From assembly GCA_002812745.2 (NCBI GenBank), contig NCSJ02000001.1:434001-498000 (forward strand): a stretch of 64,000 nucleotides of DNA, written 5' to 3'. Position numbers and translations under genes: made by a program. This stretch comes from Scytalidium lignicola. Taxonomy: Eukaryota; Ascomycota; Leotiomycetes. The notes under the pieces were generated by a model. That model had not been told where the DNA came from. It ran no database searches and saw nothing but the letters and a program-made list of their open reading frames with translations. Each line of letters starts with the position of its first letter. Position 1 is the first letter of the stretch. Positions 12,835 to 24,411 of this stretch are shown piece after piece.

Positions 12835-14295
12835 TTGTAACTTTTTAACTTTACTTTGATTCATGAGGCGCGGGGCGTTGGGGTTACTGAATTGTACACA
12901 TACAAAAATTACTACTGCACTTTGGGTAACTATGGGGCCAAATAACTTTCCTGGTTTAGCAAATTACNTTTTTCGTGTCTATTTACTAGCGCAAAAATTA
13001 TTAATGGTTTATGAACACTCGTTGTATATACCGAGTTTACGAAGTATGGAGTAGTTTAAGCAATGAGATATGTTTCTGAAGTTTTATTGTGGTTACCAAA
13101 TTTATATTGTATGTGCGAAATAACTAATGATCTTTCCCAGTAAACATAAACTAGTTGTGAATATCCAATCAATTGTTGCACCGGTTGCATTTATGGGGAA
13201 TAAGGGGGTCCTTCAACGCCTGCGCCGCCTAGAACGGCCCATGCGTAGTTGCTTAGTTCAACGGTTCAACACTGAACTATATAAACTGTCGGTACACTAC
13301 CGATACAACACGTAGTACGTCACTTTATGGGTGATATACTAATTGTGTTGATGGATGGTTGATTGTAAAGGTGGTGGGTTGAAGCTGTAGCTTGAGGCTA
13401 CAGCTCCCCACTACCTAATTGGGACTAGCTAACATGTGATCGCAATCTCTCCACGTGACTAGCTACCAACATACACCTTATGGGAAATTCCAATCTCCAA
13501 ATCTTCTAGACATTGAAACTGTTTATTCAGATTCAGATCAAGATGAATGCTATAGATGCTCAAGGGTTAGTAGACAATGCGCTCCTGCAACGAGCAAGAC
13601 TGTCTAAGAAATATCCAGTTTCCCTTTTCCTTATTTCGCAGTTCCATCCAAGTCGGAGCCATGAAATTCTATAATGGCATTCTGAGAAAGCACATAAATA
13701 AATAAATAAATCTACACGGTGCAAATAGATATATAGATTGTTAACAGTGCTGACCCAGATATATTAAAAGTAGTTCTGCTCGCGGGATGGCAAGTTAGGA
13801 CATTAGGTGGCTCATTACGTAAAGAGCTCCAGAACCCGGGTTCAAGTATATCCTTCAAACGGCGACTACAAAGAGTAAGACAGGCGGCAGACAGATGGTA
13901 CCGGAAGCATACTTGCTACCAAGAGGATTATTTCTGGTGGGAGGCGAAATATTTGTGATGCAGTTGCTTTCTCTTCTGCCTCGACACTGGCATCAGTAAG
14001 AGCAGTGCACAGAAGTCTTTCGAAGACGTTCCGCAGTTCCAGGATCTTTGTAAAGATGGATGGCCTTCTATATTTCCTTGCTATCAGCTAGGTTACGTGT
14101 AATTTTCTTGTGATTATCTAGCCCAGTAACTGCATAACAGAATAATAAGTGACGTTAATCCCGAGCCACATTGTTGCATTGTTGCATTTTAACCACAAGA
14201 GGGTCTAGACTGGCAGGGGTATTACGTGCCGAGCACTACAATACCACTTGGCCGAACGGCCGTGGAGATGCTTACTGTATGATTTCCCTCAAGAG
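12835..14295. other. gene-poor stretch with possible decayed coding remnant
   Basis: The stretch is AT-rich with an N at 12968. An 8-bp stem GCTGTAGC/GCTACAGC lies near 13383-13403. Frame 13737-13955 stays open for 73 codons without an ATG and ends in a Trp-, Tyr- and Arg-rich stretch (DRWYRKHTCYQEDYFWWEAK) that does not look random. I cannot assign it to a family; it may be a remnant exon of a dead gene. Confidence 0.4.
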
Positions 14296-14728
14296 TAACG
14301 TAATTCCCTGTTAGCCGGACCACCCTCTAAGGCGGACCACCGAAATTTACAGCCAAATCAACGAAAATCACCCCCTAGCAATCTCAACAACTAACATATC
14401 ATTTTTTATAAAAATAAAATCCATGACTATTTATTAAAGAATCATTAGACTATTACCTTTTTTGAACTTCTTTACTTTAACATTACTGAGTAAATTGAAA
14501 ATTGCCTTAATTATAAGGCAAATATCAGTTATTTAATATTTATTTAATATTAACATTAGTTAATGTATTTTGTCTCTGTTATTATTGATTAACTTTACTT
14601 TAGTTTTTTATTAATAAACACAGAAATGTTTATACTTGATCGTTGTTAAGATTGCTAAAGGGTTGATTTTGCTGTAAATTTCGGTGGTCCGCCATAGAGG
14701 GTGGTTCGGCTAACAGGGAATTACGTTA
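14296..14728. mobile_element. 429-bp pogo/Tc1-mariner-type MITE with long inverted ends
   Basis: The element is 14298-14726, flanked by TA on both sides (14296-14297 and 14727-14728), as expected of Tc1/mariner/pogo insertion. Both ends begin ACGTAATTCCCTGTTAGCCG. The inverted repeats continue to about 14391 on the left and from 14642 on the right, with a few mismatches, several of them C/T or G/A. Each arm carries GGACCACC-type motifs twice (one right copy reads GAACCACC). The 250-base core is extremely AT-rich with no coding potential, so this is a non-autonomous copy. Confidence 0.88.
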
Positions 14729-15478
14729 TAAGCAGAAGCTGACAGCTTACGACAATGCGCGGAAGGTCGGGGTTCCACCCCCTCGTCAGAGAGGATATTC
14801 TCTCTTGAGTTCAAGGCCCTGAATACTACAGTATTCAGATCACCTCAAAAGATTCTTTTTTCCTTGATTTAAATTTTCCTCCTAATAATCACAGATATGT
14901 AATAATACATAATAAACCTTTTTGGTCACTGCTTTTAAGTTTTCAGGAAGCATGAAATTAACGAGACACATGTGACGTCATATATATTACCAACCCTAGT
15001 TGTTACTAACCCTAGTTATGCAAATAAGAAAATACTTCTGTTTCATATGGTCATACATTGCTAGAATAACACATGATTATTAACTTATTATGAAGGAAAT
15101 TACTAGTAGTGGAAACGTAACATATAACTTTAGTCAGGAACTAAAGACTTTCACTGCAGATTGCTGCTCTTGTGAATCCGAAAATTTACCTTGATTGTCT
15201 AGATGTTAGTAATTTTAACAGACAATAAGGGTTAACTTACTTTCTAGCCACGTAGAGGGTAATCCACCAAGTTACATCAACAGCGTAATGAAAGGAAGCT
15301 AATGAGATGTCTCTTTATTAATTCATCTATTAATACATCTATCTATGCCACAACCCCCTTATAATATATAATTTCTATAAATCTAAGAATGCAATGAAGG
15401 AAAGCTCGTCCACAATATCTACAACTCCTCTATCATCACCTTACAAAATGATACGCAACGATAGTGATCGAAAACCCC
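14729..15478. other. AT-rich intergenic
   Basis: No gene is recognised. It contains CCCTGAATACTACAGTATTCAG, a short palindrome-like stretch near 14820, and a local duplicate 'taccaaccctagttgttactaaccctagtta' near 14988-15020. Nothing functional can be supported. Confidence 0.45.
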
Positions 15479-17616
15479 CTAATAGCGTCCAGCACACAGC
15501 TTACCACCCGTCTTCCAATCCACAGTTGTAAGGTTTGGATATTGGAATCCCAGGTAATCAAGGAGTTGGACGAAGGGTGTTGGGCTTCCGTGTGCGGGTA
15601 TAACTCTAGAAATAAATTGTTAACACATGGGACTTTTAACATTAAAGTTGTAGAGTACTAGGACTTACAAAGCCTCTTTGCTTAACCCGTCGCTGACCGC
15701 CTCGTTTACCCAGCTTCTGGCAAACTCGTCATCAAATGGGAGAGATGTAGACCATGCGTCCGCGACATAAGCCACAATACTATCATTTGCAGATGGGCAT
15801 GCTTTGCTGACAATTGAGTAAGTCCAATCGATGGCATGAGCAGCTTCAGGTCTCCAGAGGAATCGGGCCTGCATAGCCGAATCCTTGTGGATATAGGGCT
15901 TCTTGTCACTACACAGTGTATTAGTAAGGTGCACATTGCTTGTGTTTCTAGGAGTACTTACTCGAAAGTAACCAGTTCGGCCCCGGGTATTTGCTTCCAG
16001 TATGATGCTGAGATTTCTGGAACAATAAGTTTAGCTCCAAGCTTGACGTATTCGGCGGCGGCATAGTTGTGGTCATGATGATGGTGTGAAGGCTAAAGAT
16101 TCTGTATAAGTATAATGCTTCATCCTGCTCGATAGTTGATAGAAAATTGGAAAGCATACCCAAAGATGTGTAATTGGCTTCTGTAGTGTCTCGTTCACCC
16201 ATCGAATAACTAAATCAGTCTGATGTGGGGGACTCTCCATCACTACAACGCTGTCGTTAAACTCCAATACTACCTGCTCTAGATTTGGTGCATCCACGAA
16301 TGAGATTCGGTAAAGGCCTGGGATATCTGCGGCTGGCTTTGTAACGCTGATATTTTCAAAGGTACCAGTGTATTCACCTGCCCAAAGAGTATTCATGAAG
16401 TACTCGCCAATTTCGGCGTGAGAATATCCAGGAACTGGTGCGGGTTTCTCCTTAGGTGTAATACTTTCGCTCTCAGGGAGACCGTCAAAGAAGGTTGAAG
16501 AATATACAGGATTAGTGGTTATCTGAGTAAGAGTGGTCTCTTCCAAAATGACCTTGCCATTGTAGATAGTGCTGATTCTTTGTGGGAACTTGATCCCACT
16601 CACAGTTGTGTAGTTCCATACTTGGAGATCGTTGGTAGATTGACCGAAGATGGCATGGTCTTCGAATGAACGGATGAGATATGGAAGATCTGTGGTTGTG
16701 TCGAAAATTACTGCTATACCGAGAGTTTGATCATATACTGTAACTTATGTCAGATTAAGTTATCTGGCTGATATCGAAAATGGCTTACCAGCAGGTAGAC
16801 TGACTCCACTGTCGAGAGTGATTATCCGGGAGGATATGTTGTGAGTCTGGATCTAATAACAGTTTAGAAAAGGCCATTATCACAGCAATTTGTTAACTCT
16901 TACATCTAATAATAGTCTCGGAGACATTTTTTGTGCTTGAAGTAACAGGTAATCTGCCAATGCAGCTGCACTCTGTTTTTAGTGTTGCATATCACAGTGC
17001 TATTATGTCGGTACTCACCATCGGTATAACCAGCAGTCTGGCCTGGAGGTGTGAAGACATCGTTGTTACCCTGGATAAAGCATGCATAACCGTCATCGCC
17101 ATTCTGCATTACTAAGGAAAAATTCGTTGGTGGAATTTCTGGTTGTGCGAAGTACCAATAATCTAAGAATACTATTTAGTAACTCCCTTGAATGTTTCCT
17201 AGCTGATAAGGCCTTACCAGAGCGTTGGAAGTTCCTGTCTGTACGTTGACGAAGGACTCCATTAGCGAAAGAGAAGGAGACATTCTGATTCCCTAGAATA
17301 GTGATATATCGATCCGTCTCCAGTAATTTGTAGTTTTGCATCAAGGTAGCACTACGATATAGTCTGAAAAGGGTTAGTTAGAAGTGCTAACTGGATAAAA
17401 ATATCTTGCCAAAACGCACTCTCCAGAATCATAGATAACACCTGACAGATTGGCTAGGGCTGATTGTCCACCAAGGGCCTGGATACCGTTCGAAATCAGT
17501 TGAGGGGCTGGTGGTGGGATAGGTGTAGTACAGTCACAGCCAGGACTGTTAGGACTGTGTGCTTTAACAACCGCTGCTGTCAGCGCAAGAAGCGCCTTTA
17601 AATGAATAACGAACAT
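15479..17616 (-). CDS. secreted metallo-beta-lactamase-fold hydrolase
   Basis: Nine exons on the reverse strand are 17616-17420, 17363-17218, 17162-17019, 16965-16904, 16852-16789, 16737-16160, 16092-15962, 15908-15669 and 15605-15479. They sum to 1689 bases in frame, giving 562 residues. An N-terminal signal peptide (MFVIHLKALLALTAAVV) is followed by a Cys/Pro-rich segment. The catalytic core has THLWPSHHHHDHNYA, spliced across intron 6; this is the HxHxDH metal-binding motif of the metallo-beta-lactamase fold. Later metal-ligand candidates are the Asp in VAYVADAW and the His in VIPAHGSPTP. Many NxS/T sites fit a secreted glycoprotein. The substrate is unknown; fungal relatives are annotated only as hydrolases. 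Confidence 0.85.
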
Positions 17617-19305
17617 CTTAAGAGTTGGAGGCTTTGCTCTTTGGATGCGTTTATTGGATGATTCCTGGTGATGAAGTTTCCCTATTCCGATGGCTAGAAG
17701 GTTACTTTATATTAAAAACGAATGCATCGAATGTATCTCCTTTCTGAGATTTGACTCTACGGAATCATTCCGTAGATTACAGAAGAATAATCTGCTTTCA
17801 TCATCAATATAGTTTTACTTCCAGACCGTTGGTAATTCTTTAATTATCTGCTTTGTGCCAATCTATAGTGGGCTTAGACCCACATACGCAAGCAGAGTGG
17901 CTTCAGGGAATACATCAGATCTTCCAGTATCCAAAAACTTTATTGTGGATTACTATTCAACATCTTCATAGATTATAATTTCTTTCTTACATGGTCCCGA
18001 TCTTGAAATTATCATTGGAAGAAAATGCTGGCACAATGACGTCGTTTGGTGTTGTGCCTGGGACATGGGTTGCATTTAGTTTGTTATGGGTATAACTAAA
18101 GCTAGAAGAATCTAATATAGCCGCACTGCCGTATACCGTATTCATGATTTTCCTAAAAGGGAAATATTTATAAAATTTAGCGTGGAATTGTAAGGATTAG
18201 AGCGCTATGGCCAAGACTTAGTTTAGAGTAGCTTTAAGTTTTGCAAGCTTCCAACATCAGGCTCAGCTCCTTTCCATTGAAATGACTAGCCATTTCTTCA
18301 GTTTCCTTAGGAGATGTCCTAGGAGATTTGAATATTACTGCCATGTGTTTGACGTAAAATGCGTAGAATTTGCAAATCCACACTCCTAAGACCCAGAGAA
18401 GTAGATAGTGCTAGTCTTTGTAATTACAGCATTTGCCGCTATGAATTCTGTTGCTTGGCGTAAGATGAGTTTTTCTTAATAACTCGTAAGCATACTGTTG
18501 ATTTATAATACTGTAAGTAGTGTGATTGTTATGATTGTGGCCATCTTGGGATATTTCGGTAAATATTAACGGCAGCACACCATTACGCGTACGTGTACTG
18601 TGTAACGTCAATAATAAGTCAAGGTGCTTACAACTCTGTTGGCTTCTAGTTGGGGGCTGTGTAGTCGCTAAGATTACTGTTAATGAAATTACTAACGACT
18701 TAATTAATGCAACTTGGCGGGTAGTGATTCATAGAGTTATGAATGAATGAGTTTCCCATATTAAATTTGTACATAAGGGGGTGCAAGAACAGCGTTAGAA
18801 AATCTCTTGATTAATCCAAAACAAAAAAAAAACTTGCAGGGAGTGCGTGGTTCATTTCTTGCACCCCTACGAACTCCGTGTAGGGTTGAAGAAGGGTTAA
18901 GAAGCTATGCCTGAAGTAGATAACAGTAGCTCTGGGCGATCTAACAAGCAAAAAACTTAATCTTACTAGGCATGCGGAATTTAATGAATTTAGTATACTA
19001 AAATACCAAGTACTAAATTCCGAACCATGCTAGGGCAGAGAGTTCTACCACACTTAAAAAGATTTAATCTTTGAAAAATATAAGAGTATGCTTCATTAGA
19101 ACGTGATACCCAACCTCATCACCATTTAGTCTAAACCGTGGTAATTTCTCAACTCGGATAAAACTTGAATAAATCTATAGTAAGGAGCATTCTAGATCTA
19201 GGAAATTCTTATAAAATATTTGTCAAACATCTTTTATTGCTAGTTTAATCAATACTAACTAGATTACTTCTCTATTTCAGTGTGAGAAGCCTAAGGCTTT
19301 GATGT
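17617..19305. other. AT-rich intergenic
   Basis: No coding gene is recognised. A short inverted repeat pairs GGGGTGCAAGAA (18778-18789) with TTCTTGCACCCC (18856-18867), about 90 bp end to end. A second pairs GAATTTAGTA with TACTAAATTC near 18989-19021. Both could be ends of small decayed elements. Confidence 0.45.
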
Positions 19306-20881
19306 TCACGGCTTTGATTTGTACCCCAATTCCTTCCACTCAGACACTACGCGTTGTTTGATATCCTCCGGATAAGCTCCCTCAAAATCCATATTGAGCC
19401 AATCGCGGCCCGTTGTATACTCGACTGGGAGTAAACAATTTGACACCATCTTCCCACCAACAGTACCTGCGGGACCATGAAGCATAAAAGGGATCAGGAA
19501 GAACCCCTGGAGATCATCAAAGAGGAACTCATCTGTGCCGGGTCGGCAACGTGTGGCGTATGCCCACATTATCTCCTTAAAGTCAAAGACGTCAATATCA
19601 TCACCAACTAGGAAAATACGGTGGAGAAAGAAACCAGGTTTAACTGCAAACACCACATCCGAAATCCTCTTGCAGAAATCTTTTGGGTTAGTACGCATTT
19701 GTCTCAGCTTTGCGGTGTCAACCTGTAGCGCTGCCCAGACACCATGACCCTCAAATGGTACAAATGCCTCTTTGATAGGCAAATTTTCATCTTGACATCT
19801 CCTTATTATCTCTGCAGACATAACGGGGCCAAGTATAGTGTGCTAGAGAAAGAAAACCAAATAATTAGCTATTGTGTGTGCGTTCGGATGAATGAATACA
19901 TACCGTCTCATCTGCGGCCTTGCCTGTAGCAGAAATTGGTAGAATTGCATTATCACGGTATGTGATAGCATTAATCTTAAACAATGGCTGGTTAGGGACC
20001 TTGTCGTTCGGGTAAAGATATCCATGCATTTCACCATAGGGTCCCTCACCGGCAATTTCAGTGGCCGAAATCACACCCTCAAGGACGATCTCTGATGTAG
20101 CCGGTACATAAAGATCATTGGTCTCACACTTGACAACATCGATGGGATATCCCAAGACTGAGCCAATATAATCTCCTTCAGATACACCGTCTGGCAATGG
20201 CATACTGCTCACGAGGGTAGCAGCTGGTGGTCCACCAAGGACAAGTGCCCATGGCATATCCTTTCCCTGTCCCTTCCATTGGTCCATGACGACTCTATGA
20301 TGCTCAAATTTCTCCAATACAACTCCGACCAGATGATTTTTGTCATGGACCATAGCACGCTGTAGTGACCAACTCTTCCACTTTCCATCGGGAGTCTGGA
20401 CAACATGAAAGCCAATTGTTTGGATATACTTGCCACCATCCTTCTCGTGGATCATTGGCACAGGAAGGTTGTCTAAATTGACATCTGCACCAAGGATAAT
20501 ATTTTGCTTGCAAGGGCCAGTAGGGACAACGCGAGGTGGAATTGGAGCTGCTGTCTTAGATGCTATCATCTTGTTGATGACATCCTTAATACCAGTATTA
20601 ATGGGGAGGCCAAGGTGCCCAGCAATACGGCCATATTTGGTCTCTTCAGTCGTTCCCAGGGCTCCCACAGCGCCGGCAATACGCCACAATCCGTCTTTAG
20701 CTCCAGTGATGTTGTTGAAAAGTGGTGCTTCACTGCGAGTCTCGGTAGATTTTCTGGTAATTGCAGCAGCCTCGAGGTAGGGGCTAACCGCCTTGTTGAT
20801 ATCAAGCAATTCACCATTTTCTCGAAGGTAGTCGAGGAACGCACGGTAGCTAGTAGCTGGAGTCTCCTTGATGCCGCTCAT
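19306..20881 (-). CDS. FDC1: UbiD-family prenyl-FMN decarboxylase, Fdc1-like
   Basis: This enzyme decarboxylates aromatic acrylic acids (cinnamic, ferulic) and sorbic acid using prenylated FMN made by its neighbour. Two exons, 20881-19904 and 19842-19306, give 504 residues, close to characterised Fdc1 proteins. The catalytic triad of Aspergillus niger Fdc1 (Arg173, Glu277, Glu282) has matching residues two positions later: Arg175 in SWSLQRAMVHDKNHL, and Glu279 and Glu284 in AGEGPYGEMHGY. A metal/cofactor-binding stretch near VPTGPCKQN and CRPGTDEFLFDD are family blocks. The start at 20881 (MSGIKETPATSYR) was chosen over an in-frame upstream extension that begins without an ATG-supported match. 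The gene is divergent from the UbiX gene 567 bases away, so the two are probably co-regulated. Confidence 0.94.
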
Positions 20882-21064
20882 GATTATTGATTTCTGGATA
20901 CCTGAAAGGTTGAAAGAATATTTTGATTGTATGGATTGATATTGATGATGATTGTCTTTGTTGGACTTGCAGGTAAGAGAATTCACGAATATCATGGCCC
21001 TTATATATTTTCACCCTCCCAATGACCTCATAGAAGTATCTATTCCATTTCATCAAGTGTTACA

Positions 21065-21078
21065 CCGGTTCGACTCGG
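21065..21078. promoter_or_regulatory. CCG-N8-CGG site 1
   Basis: CCGGTTCGACTCGG lies between the divergent decarboxylase genes. Everted CCG/CGG triplets at fixed spacing are typical of Zn2Cys6 dimer sites. It is repeated 139 bases downstream with one change. Confidence 0.55.
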
Positions 21079-21203
21079 CCCTAATTAATATCACGATCAT
21101 TCGGTGTTACGGTGTAGCATTTTGCTCATGACAATCAATGTGTGGACAACGGCAGCCGGGCTTGGAAAACCGAGAAATGCTACAGTGCCGTTTTGCCGTT
21201 TGT

Positions 21204-21217
21204 CCGGTTGGACTCGG
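21204..21217. promoter_or_regulatory. CCG-N8-CGG site 2
   Basis: CCGGTTGGACTCGG matches site 1 at 13 of 14 positions in the same orientation. The conserved spacer sides (GTT.GACT) make a chance match less likely. Confidence 0.55.
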
Positions 21218-21448
21218 GATATTCTCAGATAAGAAGAGTATAAAGAATTCATTATAGCTAAGTAAATAGCCATACTTTTGATCCTCCAAAACCCCATTTC
21301 AGAATGATATTTGGAATATCCATTATTCTCATTTCCTCCCTCTTCTTTTGTAGAAGGCTTTTTNACTTCACACTCATTATCATCTGTCCTACAATATATA
21401 CAGAATCAATTATTACCACCCTCGAAGAGTCATCAAAAACCTTCCAAG

Positions 21449-22072
21449 ATGAGCACTAGCCAAATCTCCAACCTCGATATACCCCAAAAACCACACCGCA
21501 AACTACGCATTATAGTTGCTATGACTGGTGCAACAGGAGCTATCTACGCAGTCAAGTTACTCCAGAAGCTTAAGGAGCTGGATATAGAGACCCATCTGGT
21601 AATTAGCAAATGGGCAGATGTCACCAATAAGTATGAGGCAGGCGTCAGTTCATCAGCCCTCCGCAAGCTAGCTACTCATGTTTACTCCATTAACGACCAA
21701 GCTGCACCGATATCGAGTGGTTCTTTCCTGCACGACGGTATGGTCATTGTGCCTTGTAGCATGAAGACGGTTGCTGCCATTAGGAGTGGCTATGGCAATG
21801 ACTTGATATCTCGCGCAGCCGACGTCACAATCAAGGAGCAAAGAAAGTTGATTCTGACTGTGCGTGAAACACCTTTGAGTGCAATCCACCTGGACAACAT
21901 GCTATATCTAGCTAGATTAGGGGTGGTGATTTTCCCGCCTATGCCAGCATTTTATACAAGACCGGAGACAATTGATGATATCGTTGATCAAGGCATTGGA
22001 AGACTTCTCGACTCATTAGGGATCCATACAGACGGATTTGAGAGGTGGGATGGGTCACTTCAGCACAAGTAG
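21449..22072 (+). CDS. PAD1: UbiX-type flavin prenyltransferase, Pad1-like
   Basis: This enzyme joins a dimethylallyl group to FMN to make prenyl-FMN, the cofactor of the adjacent UbiD decarboxylase. It is a single exon of 207 residues. The FMN-binding start LRIIVAMTGATGAIYAVKLL is diagnostic. SGSFLHDGMVIVPCSMKTVA and LTVRETPLSAIHLDNM are the conserved UbiX prenyl- and flavin-site blocks. The ATG at 21449 was chosen because upstream in-frame codons cross an N and lack conservation. Residues 1-20 are a short Ser/Pro/Lys segment that could be a mitochondrial signal, as in yeast Pad1, but this is weak. Confidence 0.95.
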   Translation: MSTSQISNLDIPQKPHRKLRIIVAMTGATGAIYAVKLLQKLKELDIETHLVISKWADVTNKYEAGVSSSALRKLATHVYSINDQAAPISSGSFLHDGMVIVPCSMKTVAAIRSGYGNDLISRAADVTIKEQRKLILTVRETPLSAIHLDNMLYLARLGVVIFPPMPAFYTRPETIDDIVDQGIGRLLDSLGIHTDGFERWDGSLQHK

Positions 22073-24411
22073 TAAAGAGAGAAGAGAAGATGAACAGTGG
22101 AAGTTATCAGTATCTAGATGGGTCAGGTTAAGACTGTAACGTCGGTCTATTCAGCAGTTGTTTATTTTATGTGCTTATGGCTTAGTGTAGAGCGGAAGGC
22201 TGCGGGTTTGACGCCATAGCTAGTAGTAACAAGGGTTAGTTCTTAAATTACGGACTTCGGCATGGATTCAAAACGTATCATAGGTAGACATATATCCACT
22301 CTAATGTTACCTAAATCACATGCTCCAATCTTTACTAGGATGTGTTTATACGTCAGTTTGTTATCGATGATGATACCTACAGCAGTTATGTAATATTAGA
22401 TCTATTGTTAACTGTTTAAGTTAGTTTAATTTAGCTTCTCTTAAAGTTAAAATATTAGAATACACCATATCCTTTAGAAGTCATCTTATGTTTACAAGCT
22501 TTTTGGTACAGGCATGTTAGGGGAATTATACTAGCTTTCTACTCTCTTCAATGTGGGTCTGAACCATGAGTGTTACTAGTCTATCACAAATGGACTACAG
22601 ATCATGCAAAATCCTACGTCTTTACATAAAACCTCGATACGACTTTAATCTCTAGTGGCTCACTCCTTCAAAGTCAAATGTGGCATGTGAGCTAAGATTT
22701 AGCTTAAGCGAATTTATGCCTTTTGCTTGCGGTACATTTCCGAGAGACTAGGGGGTATCATGGGTGAATGAAAACTTAAAAACATAACCCCAGCGATTTA
22801 AGTCGCTGTACCGTATATCTATCGATGAAGTGGATACTGATGATATCATTTACATTCAAGTTTTTTTAGGGAATACAGCGGAATACAGCGGAATACTTTC
22901 CATAGCTTTAACGGTGAGTATAATGGGCCGACTCGTCCCAGGTGAGTTTAACTATAGAATGAGGCTACCTGCCAACAAGGCGCGGAACAAGCCCTCATAT
23001 TGATATCTTAAAAGACGATTCTAACTCTAAATTCATACCCTGCCATGGATGCATAGACTTAAAATTAAAAAAAAAACTTCCGCGTCCTCATGGGACAAGC
23101 CTCGAGGGACCCTTGCTACATGCCAGCAATGTTGCAAAGCTGTCTTCAAAATTCCCGAGGTCTGAAGCTGATGTATAAGGCGATACCGGTACTTGGCCAG
23201 CTTGGTAAACTTCAGATTTGCTTGTCCTGTTGCATCTCCCATAGCAGAACAAATGGAGTCAAGATTCTTATCTTAGCTAAGGAAATGTCTACTTAGCCAC
23301 ACTTGTCATTCATGTTCCACGTAACTCTCCGCATCAAAAATATACGGAAATTAAGAGATTCTGATTTCAAGGGAAGTACGGCAATATATCTCGACACGTA
23401 CGTACGAAAGCTTGTTGTGGAAGCTTTCTTCTTCTTGTGCCAATCAGATGGTATGGGGCTGCATCCCGTGGATCAATATTACTCCATAGTCGAACATGGA
23501 CTTGTACTTATCAGGGCTGAAAAGATTTGAGAGATTGAATCTGTCCTATCTGCTTACTATGTATCAGAAATATCTCATAGGTTCGCCCGCGCAAAGTTCG
23601 TTTTATAAGAAAATAAAGAAGCAATAATACTGTGTAATTAAGATTGAACTTATGCACGAATTTAATTGGTCCAAGGATTTTTAAACGAGGATAAGGTGTG
23701 ACAATTATTATCGCCCATGTCCAATGATGAAATTGCGCTGTGGATTTGGCCCTGGTGATGGGATTGCTATTGAGTTACATGTACTTCCTTTTGCATCATA
23801 TATATAGCACGCTCCTCAAAGTTCAGCTGATAACTAATAAGTTGTATATATAAGTTGTATAGATATATAAATATTTACATGATGGATAAAAAAANGAATT
23901 AATCTTCTATTCATCTATTTCCGCATAAAAAAGCCTGCGTTTCATTTCCTCATTTCCGTCTCATGCTGTTGCTGTAAGACTTATAATACATATACACACC
24001 AAAATATAAATATAAAAAAGACAAAGAAAATAAAGCCAGACCTTGGCCGTTCCAAAGCGTCAATCATAAATCTGACAGCCAAAATAAAACAAGTGAGGAA
24101 GAAAATGAGGGAATAGAAGGGGAAAAGTATGGAAATACCCGCTAACCGCCCCGCCAACAACTCAAATCAAGTCAACTATTACCATTACCATTGGATATCG
24201 TTGACAATATGGGAAGAAAATGAGAAAGGAAAAAACTCCGTAGTATTTGCTTGCTCTAATCCCTTCCGTTTCTTCATCCTTTTCATGGGTATAAAACAAA
24301 AGGTGTCCCGTGTATCTGTTGTTACAAAAAGTCCAACCAAAAAAAAGATAACTGTTTACCGGAGATATAAATCCTATTGGATTAACAATAATGTAACCAA
24401 AATGGTTCAAA
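22073..24411. other. gene-poor intergenic
   Basis: This 2.3-kb stretch has only short unrecognised frames, the longest clear ones at 23033-23242 (reverse) and 23303-23530. GGAATACAGC is repeated in tandem near 22873-22895. An N lies at 23895 in an A run. Low GC and frequent stops suggest decayed sequence. Confidence 0.45.

Larger units (their letters stand above)
20882..21448. promoter_or_regulatory. shared FDC1/PAD1 promoter
   Basis: This divergent intergenic region of 567 bases contains two direct copies of a CCG-N8-CGG motif (listed separately) and an N at 21364 beside a T run. A pyrimidine-rich tract near 21330-21360 precedes the PAD1 start. Confidence 0.7.

Noticed and set aside
13543..13620. 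CYRCSRVSRQC resembles half of a Zn2Cys6 cluster
   Set aside because: Only the second C-x2-C-x6-C half is present, with a stop soon after and no basic first half; a different frame is open at the same place. This is too weak to call a transcription factor remnant.
23033..23530. Short frames in the gap after PAD1
   Set aside because: They match no family, splice to nothing and have A/T-rich interruptions; possible decay, but not supportable.
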